From NCBI GenBank assembly GCA_033763135.1, contig JANRKY010000370.1, positions 1-64,000 of the forward strand: DNA of 64,000 nucleotides, read 5' to 3'. This DNA comes from DALYLB01 sp033763135 (lineage in GTDB: Bacteria; Acidobacteriota; Blastocatellia; RBC074). Below the pieces are notes generated by a model that saw only the letters and a program-made list of their open reading frames with translations, searched no databases and was not told the origin of the DNA. Shown piece after piece: positions 56,153 to 64,000 of the stretch. A program made the translations under genes and the position numbers. Position 1 is the first letter of the stretch, and every line of letters begins with the position of its first letter.

Positions 56153-57423
56153 TGGCTCTTCTCGTCGAGAAGCCGCTCGATCTGCTTTTCGAGCTTCTGA
56201 TACTCGCCGATCCCGCGCTTGACGTGCCGGACGCGGCCCTGCCGATCGATCAGAATGACCGTCGGGAGCGCGGTCACCCCATAGGCCTCGTCGTTCGTCG
56301 GGTCGTCCATCTTGCCGATGGCCACCGGCCAGGTCAGCTTGTGCTTCACCTTGTAGTTTTCGAGACTCTTCAGCTCCTGGTCCCGCTTCAGGCTCTCTTC
56401 CGCGTCGGAGCGGCCGAAATAGCGCGTCACGCCGACGACCTGAAATCCCCGGCTTTCGTATTTCGTCTGCATGCCGCGCAGATGCGGATACGCCGCAATG
56501 CACGGACTGCACCACATCGCCCAGAAATCGAGCAGCGCAACCTTGCCGCGCAGATCGCTCATCGCCATTCCCGCCGTGTCGAGCCAGCGCGAAACGACCA
56601 GCTCCGGCGCCGGACGCCCGATCAATCGCGCAATCACGAGCTCCTTTTCATACAGCGACTTGAGCGACGGCTGCCGCGCGAAATCGTACTTCTCGACCAG
56701 CTTGCTCAGGGCCTCGCCCTCCGCCTTCTTTCCCGCCTGCTCGAACGCGGCGATCGCCAATGCCGCCAGCGCCATCTGGCTGCGCTGCGTGAGATCCTGC
56801 AATTGCGCGACGGCGCCTCGCGAAAAATTGACGGAATCCGCGGCGTTGTAGCCGTTCCGCGCCTGATAGGCCGCCCGGTCGAACTTGCCGCGATCCCGCA
56901 GCAGAAGCGCCAGATCCTGATGAAGCCCGACGCGCGCGACCAGCACCGCCGGATCCTGCCGCGGCGTATAGGACCAGTCCTCCAACTCCTTCTCCGCCTC
57001 CTCCGCCCGCTCCGTCTCGATCAGCGCGCGAATCAGGCTGCTGCGCGCCGCATCCGCTTCCTGTCCCCGCGGCCCCTCCTTCAAAAATGCGCGGAAGGCA
57101 TCGACCGCCGGCCCGAACATCTCCGCCGTCTGATACAACGCCGCCAGCGCCCGCAATTCGCCCCCCGTCCAATCCGCGACCTTGAAGGCCTGCGCCCGCT
57201 GCGCCGCAAACCGCTTCAGAATCTCGGTCCGCTCCTCCCACTCGTACGGCTGCGCCTTTCCCCGCCCCAGATCCTTGTCGAAACTCAACAGCACCCGCTC
57301 CTCCTCCTCATTCACCTGCCGCAAAGCCTGCGACGGCTTCCGCGCCTGCGCCTCCGCTACCGTCGCGGAGAACGACGCCAGACTCACGATCACCGCAGAT
57401 AAACAAAGGATTCTTTTCAACAT
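56149..57423 (-). CDS. TlpA-like thioredoxin-family protein, secreted
   Basis: A 424-residue protein. A signal peptide (ILCLSAVIVSLASFSATVAEA) is followed by a helical, TPR-like domain (about 40-260) and a C-terminal TlpA/ResA-type thioredoxin domain (about 275-424). The redox motif C305-S-P-C308 sits in LLDFWAMWCSPC. The typical cis-proline appears in ALPTVILIDRQG. It probably keeps exported proteins or cytochrome cysteines reduced in the periplasm. The start ATG 57423 is preferred over a TTG four codons upstream. An ATGA overlap couples it to the HD-like gene. Confidence 0.88.
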   Translation of the reverse strand: MLKRILCLSAVIVSLASFSATVAEAQARKPSQALRQVNEEEERVLLSFDKDLGRGKAQPYEWEERTEILKRFAAQRAQAFKVADWTGGELRALAALYQTAEMFGPAVDAFRAFLKEGPRGQEADAARSSLIRALIETERAEEAEKELEDWSYTPRQDPAVLVARVGLHQDLALLLRDRGKFDRAAYQARNGYNAADSVNFSRGAVAQLQDLTQRSQMALAALAIAAFEQAGKKAEGEALSKLVEKYDFARQPSLKSLYEKELVIARLIGRPAPELVVSRWLDTAGMAMSDLRGKVALLDFWAMWCSPCIAAYPHLRGMQTKYESRGFQVVGVTRYFGRSDAEESLKRDQELKSLENYKVKHKLTWPVAIGKMDDPTNDEAYGVTALPTVILIDRQGRVRHVKRGIGEYQKLEKQIERLLDEKSQ

Positions 57424-57510
57424 AGGATCTCTCAATGCAGGCCGATTCTGGAATGTGACGCAACATGATGGATTCTACGTGGTGGGAAACTTCGCGATCA
57501 AGCCGAAATT

Positions 57511-57587
57511 ACGACGCGGTGAGGAAGAACGACGCGGCGACGCGGCGACGCGCCGCGTCGCCGCGTCGTTCTTCCTCGCCGCGTCGG
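57511..57587. repeat. Tandem-unit inverted repeat, GACGCGGCGA class
   Basis: The left arm 57511-57547 (acgacgcggtgaggaagaac...) pairs with the right arm 57551-57587 (...cttcctcgccgcgtcgg) with almost no loop. It ends 2 nt from the stop codon of the second permease gene. Unit class shared with 48789-48915. Confidence 0.88.
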
Positions 57588-57589
57588 TT

Positions 57590-58834
57590 TTATTCGTAAC
57601 GCAGCGCGTCGATCGGGTCGAGGCGAGAGGCCTTGAAGGCGGGATAGATGCCCGCGATGAGGCCGATGGCGACCGAGACGCTGAAGCCGACGGCAACCCA
57701 GCCCAGCGGGACCTGCGAGGGCAGGGACGGAATGAGAAGATTGAGCAGCAGACTGATCAGGACGCCGAGGGCGATGCCGATCAGGCCGCCGATGCCGGTC
57801 AGCGTCGCCGCTTCGAGCAGGAACTGCTTGATGATGTCCGCCCGTCTGGCCCCAATGGCGCGCCGCACGCCGATCTCCTTCGTGCGCTCGGTAACGCTGA
57901 CCAGCATGATGTTCATCACGCCGATTCCCCCGACGAGCAGCGCCACGCTGACGATCGGAATGATGATCAGCGCAACCATCGTCAGCATCTTGTTGAAGCT
58001 CTCGACGATGCCGGCGGGCGTGTTGACGACGAAGCTGTCCGGCGCGTCGTAGGGCACGTGCCGACGCCGACGCATGAGTTCACGCGCGTCGTCGACCAGC
58101 TTTTCGAGCTGGCCCTGCCGGGCGCCGAGCGCAACCCAGTGATCGTCCTGATTCGGATACATCGCGTGCATCACGTTGTAGGGAACAAAGATGAACGAGT
58201 CCGTCTGCGGTCCGCCCCCGCCGAAGGGGCTCTTCGATTTCTCCAGCACGCCGATCACCGTGAAGACCTTGTTCCCGATCTGAATCTGCTTGTTGAGCGG
58301 CTCATAACCCGAGAGCAGTTTCTCGGCGATGTCGTAGCCGATGATGCAGACCTCCTGGCGATGCTCGTCCTCGATCTCGTTGAAGAAGCGGCCGGTGGCG
58401 ATGGTCACCTCGCGCGTATTGGCGTAATTCGCCCAGACGCCGCGAAGCATCGGCGTTCGCACCTCGTTGTTGCGAAACTTGACGGTCGGCGGCGTGTCCG
58501 GCGGACGAAGAATCGGCGAAGCCGCGATCGCGCTCGGCAGCTGGCTGAGCGCAACCGCATCCTCCAGCGTGATCGGCTTGCGCTGCCGCTCCTCCTCCGT
58601 CAATTCGGAATGGCGCGGCCCCCCGCCGAACCGGCTGACGAACGCCACATTTGTCCCAAACTGCTCGATCTGCTCGCGGAACCCCGCCTCCATTCCCTTC
58701 GCCAGCGAGGCCACGCCAATCACCGTCGCCGTCCCGATGACCACCCCCAGCACCGTCAGAAACGACCGGAATTTATGCGACCACAACGTGGTCATCGACT
58801 GGCTGATCAACTCCCTTGTCTGCTGTTTCAACAT
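57590..58834 (-). CDS. MacB-like ABC transporter permease
   Basis: A 414-residue permease. One N-terminal helix (FLTVLGVVIGTATVIGVASL) is followed by a large periplasmic MacB_PCD-type domain (about 45-280) and three C-terminal FtsX-type helices, including VALLVGGIGVMNIMLVSVTERTKEIGVRRAIGA-type text (about 300-335). Family members couple cytoplasmic ATP hydrolysis to periplasmic movements for export or lipoprotein transport. It is a paralogue of the next gene upstream (6-nt gap); no ATPase or membrane-fusion protein gene is nearby. Confidence 0.9.
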   Translation of the reverse strand: MLKQQTRELISQSMTTLWSHKFRSFLTVLGVVIGTATVIGVASLAKGMEAGFREQIEQFGTNVAFVSRFGGGPRHSELTEEERQRKPITLEDAVALSQLPSAIAASPILRPPDTPPTVKFRNNEVRTPMLRGVWANYANTREVTIATGRFFNEIEDEHRQEVCIIGYDIAEKLLSGYEPLNKQIQIGNKVFTVIGVLEKSKSPFGGGGPQTDSFIFVPYNVMHAMYPNQDDHWVALGARQGQLEKLVDDARELMRRRRHVPYDAPDSFVVNTPAGIVESFNKMLTMVALIIIPIVSVALLVGGIGVMNIMLVSVTERTKEIGVRRAIGARRADIIKQFLLEAATLTGIGGLIGIALGVLISLLLNLLIPSLPSQVPLGWVAVGFSVSVAIGLIAGIYPAFKASRLDPIDALRYE

Positions 58835-58840
58835 GAATTT

Positions 58841-60064
58841 CTACTCCGCCCGAAGCGCCACAATGGGGTCCAGTTTCGCGGCCTTCCAGGCCGGATAGAT
58901 GCCAAAGACCAGGCCGACGCCGCTCGATACGCCAATGGCCAGCGCCGCGGCCCAGAGCGGCAGCTCCGCCGGAATCGGCGTCAGCGCCACCAGCAGCCGC
59001 GAAATCGCAAAGGCCAGCCCCAGCCCGATCAGGCCGCCCACCAGCGACAAGGTCGTCGACTCGACCAGAAACTGAATCAGAATGTCGCGGCGACGCGCCC
59101 CCAGACTCTTTCGAATCCCGATCTCCCGCGTCCGCTCCGTCACCGTCACCAGCATGATGTTCATGATCACAATTCCGCCCACCACCAGCGAAATCGAGAC
59201 CACGCCCAGCGCCACCGCCGCGATGATCCCAAAGAGCGCCTGCACGAAATTGTTGATCGCATCCGCCGTCAACACCCCGAAGGTGTCCTTGTCGTTGTAG
59301 CCCAGCCGGTGGCGCGCCCGCATCAGCATCCGGATCTGATCCTCGAACGTCTTGAGATCCGCCCCATCCTGCGCCTTCAATGAAAAGGTCAGACTCTGCC
59401 GCGAACCCCACATCTTCTGAAAAGTCGAAAGCGGGACGATCACGAAATCGTCCCGCGACTGCCCGAAGAACGATCCCTGCTCCTTCGCCACCCCGATCAC
59501 CTCGAACGGCAGCCCGTTGATCTTGATCTCCCGCCCGACCGCCTCCCGGGTCCCAAAGAGCTTGTCCGCAATCTCCGCTCCGATCAACGCCGTCGTCCGC
59601 CGGTTCGCATCGTCAAACTCGCTGATATATCGCCCCATCTCCGGCTGCGTCGCGTCGATGTTGACCATGTTGGCCGTGTTCCCCTTGACGTTGACGTTGG
59701 TCATCTTCTCGGACGCCGATCGCACCTCCGCGCTCGAAAACCCCTGCACCCCCACCTCCTGCGCCATCGTCAGCCGCTCCCGCAGATAATGGGCGTCCGC
59801 AAGCGTCAGATCCTTGTTGCGCCGGCTCGCATTGATGAAATCCTCGAAACTCGTAATGATCCCGTACTTGTCCACCACCACCGTGTTCGATCCCAGATCC
59901 GCCGTCACCGTCCGATCCACATACCGGAAAAATCCCTGGATCACCGACGCCACCGCCACCACCGTCATCACCCCGAAGATCACCCCCAGCAACGTCAACA
60001 CCGATCGCAGCTTGTTCGCCCGCAAACTGGCGAGCGCGATCCTGATTCCCTCGAAAAATCTCAT
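58841..60064 (-). CDS. MacB-like ABC transporter permease
   Basis: A 407-residue permease with the same layout as its downstream paralogue: an N-terminal helix (VLTLLGVIFGVMTVVAVASV), a periplasmic core domain (about 45-275) and three C-terminal helices with VGGIVIMNIMLVTVTERTR. The two probably form a heterodimer. The start MRFFEGI at 60064 is chosen because the upstream extension (to 60349) reads through an inverted repeat and low-complexity sequence. The ribosome-binding site is weak (AGGA). Confidence 0.9.
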   Translation of the reverse strand: MRFFEGIRIALASLRANKLRSVLTLLGVIFGVMTVVAVASVIQGFFRYVDRTVTADLGSNTVVVDKYGIITSFEDFINASRRNKDLTLADAHYLRERLTMAQEVGVQGFSSAEVRSASEKMTNVNVKGNTANMVNIDATQPEMGRYISEFDDANRRTTALIGAEIADKLFGTREAVGREIKINGLPFEVIGVAKEQGSFFGQSRDDFVIVPLSTFQKMWGSRQSLTFSLKAQDGADLKTFEDQIRMLMRARHRLGYNDKDTFGVLTADAINNFVQALFGIIAAVALGVVSISLVVGGIVIMNIMLVTVTERTREIGIRKSLGARRRDILIQFLVESTTLSLVGGLIGLGLAFAISRLLVALTPIPAELPLWAAALAIGVSSGVGLVFGIYPAWKAAKLDPIVALRAE

Positions 60065-60270
60065 ATCATTGTTCCTGTTTTCCGAACGAGAACTCGCTTC
60101 GCGAAGAATGACGCCTCGCCCGGCCTTCCACCGGGAGACAGAATTCCGACTTTTTCCGCAAAAATCGGGAACGATCCCGCCCCCCGCGGAGTTGCAACTA
60201 TTTCCTCCTCCCCCCGCCGCCCCCAAAAAAAGGCCTCGATCATCGATTCGGCCATAATGCGTGTATGCCT

Positions 60271-60347
60271 GCCACAGAGCCACGGAGGCAGAGAGCCGAG
60301 AGCGGAGAAGATTCTGTTTTCCCGGCTTTCTCCGTGGCTCCGTGGCC
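60271..60347. repeat. Tandem-unit inverted repeat, CCACGGAG class (imperfect)
   Basis: The left part gccacagagccacggaggca (60271-60290) pairs with ctccgtggctccgtggcc (60330-60347), with weaker symmetry inside. It lies between the permease start and the terminator of the small gene, not directly behind a stop codon. Confidence 0.65.
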
Positions 60348-60388
60348 AATCTCCCGCCCCATTGTGGCCGACACGATGATCAAGGCCC

Positions 60389-60425
60389 AAAAAAAAGAGA
60401 GGGCAGAGGCCGAAGCCCCTGCCCT
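60389..60425 (-). terminator. Rho-independent terminator after the small gene
   Basis: On the minus strand AGGGCAGGGGC (60415-60425) pairs with 60400-60410 around a UUCG tetraloop (one mismatch). CTC and a run of eight uridines (60389-60396) follow. It lies 28 nt after the stop at 60454. Confidence 0.9.
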
Positions 60426-60453
60426 GCAAGTTTCATCATTAGGAGAGATGATC

Positions 60454-60681
60454 CTACCTGGCCAGTTTCTGCGTCACGCTGTGCTGGGAAATGGGCTGCC
60501 CGCTGTATGTCGGGCGCATCGCCAGCTCGATGTTGATCGAACGCAATTCGCTGATAAACCGCCGAACCTCGTCGACGGCGAAACGTTGAAACTCCTCTTC
60601 CGAATCGAACCGTGAACGCTCATTCATCAAAGTGCTCATCAGTTCGCCATAGGTGGTGCTGTTGATCGTGTACGTTCTCAT
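60454..60681 (-). CDS. Small protein of unknown function
   Basis: A 75-residue protein I do not recognise. It is polar and mostly helical (RFDSEEEFQRFAVDEVRRFI), with no cysteine, membrane segment or signal peptide. A GGGGGA purine run precedes the ATG at about 5 nt, and a strong intrinsic terminator follows, which supports it as a real gene. It lies 157 nt downstream of glnN on the same strand with a hairpin between, so it may be in the glnN transcript or have its own promoter. Confidence 0.65.
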   Translation of the reverse strand: MRTYTINSTTYGELMSTLMNERSRFDSEEEFQRFAVDEVRRFISELRSINIELAMRPTYSGQPISQHSVTQKLAR

Positions 60682-60769
60682 TGGTTCCCCCGCAATGCTG
60701 ACGCCGTGCGGAACGCGCCGGAAACCTTCCCGAACCCGCTCCTCACCGCGTTCGTTCGGCCTTGACAGG

Positions 60770-60817
60770 AAAAGGCCGGAGATCGGCCACGCCCAATGTC
60801 ATGCCCCCATCTCCGGC
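60770..60817 (-). terminator. Hairpin after glnN, possible terminator
   Basis: On the minus strand GCCGGAGAT (60809-60817) pairs with ATCTCCGGC (60775-60783) across a 25-nt loop. CUUUUCC follows at 60768-60774. It lies 22 nt after the glnN stop and could end, or attenuate, the message before the small gene. Confidence 0.55.
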
Positions 60818-60838
60818 GTCGGAACCGTCAAGACCCGA

Positions 60839-63031
<2,193 letters not shown>

Positions 63032-63113
63032 AGTCTCTCCTAGATATTAAATTTGTTACCGCTATTGAATATGGCAGAGAATCGGCCCCACCGCCCGATC
63101 CGTACAGTTTTGT

Positions 63114-63130
63114 AGCAACTCGCTTGCCAA
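63114..63130 (-). promoter_or_regulatory. Sigma-54 (-24/-12) promoter of glnN
   Basis: On the minus strand the sequence reads TTGGCAAGCGAGTTGCT. Compared with the known consensus TGGCACG-N4-TTGC it has a single mismatch, with correct GG-to-GC spacing. The start site would fall near 63104, giving a leader of about 72 nt before glnN. Confidence 0.8.
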
Positions 63131-63217
63131 ACCCTGCGCGCCCCCGATATCTTCAATAAAATCCGTCAATTACAACCATCCGCCCGTCCCGCGGCGCGCG
63201 CGCGAAGACCGCCATTC

Positions 63218-63279
63218 CGACATTTTTGTCGTATTGTAAAAATTCTCCGACATTTTTGTCGCCTGCGTCAAAAATGTCG
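63218..63279 (-). promoter_or_regulatory. Three palindromic enhancer-like sites upstream of glnN
   Basis: The palindrome CGACATTTTTGTCG occurs at 63218-63231 and 63248-63261, exactly 30 bp apart. A third, inverted copy with one change is at 63266-63279 (cgtcaaaaatgtcg). Relative to the inferred start they centre near -120, -150 and -168, the usual range for activators of sigma-54 promoters. The activator gene ends 11 nt further upstream. Confidence 0.8.
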
Positions 63280-63290
63280 GCCGCGCAGGA

Positions 63291-64000
<710 letters not shown>

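Overview
The window is a GC-rich bacterial chromosome segment, most likely from an Acidobacteriota member. Pointers are a 1,312-residue Oar-like TonB-dependent receptor with an N-terminal carboxypeptidase-regulatory domain, a serine/threonine kinase fused to TPR repeats, a type III glutamine synthetase, and MacB-like permeases without an ATPase. The phylum call is inference from gene content; no rRNA or tRNA gene was seen.

Layout. (1) 0.1-31.6 kb is one large surface-polysaccharide locus. Nearly all of it is on the minus strand: Wza-like export protein, Wzc-like tyrosine autokinase, a TonB-dependent receptor with its own terminator, an ABC-2 exporter pair (permease plus Wzt-type ATPase), ten glycosyltransferases, an O-antigen ligase/polymerase-type membrane protein, a novel secreted protein, an asparagine-synthase-type amidotransferase and a two-domain oxidoreductase. 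Many of these genes overlap by 4 nt (ATGA). A divergent plus-strand arm carries a TPR/carbohydrate-binding-like protein, a small membrane protein and a second O-antigen ligase-like protein. (2) 31.9-42.8 kb is minus-strand housekeeping: pepA, smpB, gpsA, plsY, cinA, pgpA, rimO, a PcrA/UvrD helicase and two unknowns. (3) 42.9-51.9 kb is mixed metabolism: a serine hydrolase, a PQQ-propeller protein, holB, a radical SAM protein, class I aldolase, a hot-dog-fold protein and a PLP desulfhydrase-like enzyme. (4) 52-60 kb holds signalling and envelope genes: Ser/Thr kinase with TPRs, a zinc-ribbon membrane protein, an HD-like phosphohydrolase, a TlpA-like thioredoxin and two MacB-like permeases. (5) 60.4-64 kb is a nitrogen-control module: a small conserved-looking protein, glnN, a sigma-54 promoter, three enhancer-like palindromes and the C-terminal part of a sigma-54 activator running off the window.

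The most unusual feature is not a gene. At least 17 intergenic spots carry long imperfect inverted repeats whose arms are built from short tandem units (about 7-20 bp). The unit differs from place to place but falls into recurrent classes. Most sit within 0-25 nt downstream of a stop codon. In several cases the stop codon itself (asnB, smpB, the Ser/Thr kinase, and both members of a convergent pair) lies inside the repeat. They look like a common genomic element that shapes gene ends, and they are the best candidate for an undescribed system here.

Start codons were often moved inward from the longest open frame, using family alignment, ribosome-binding sites and ATGA couplings. No tool was run: family names come from reading motifs, and coordinates of repeat arms may be off by 1-2 bases.
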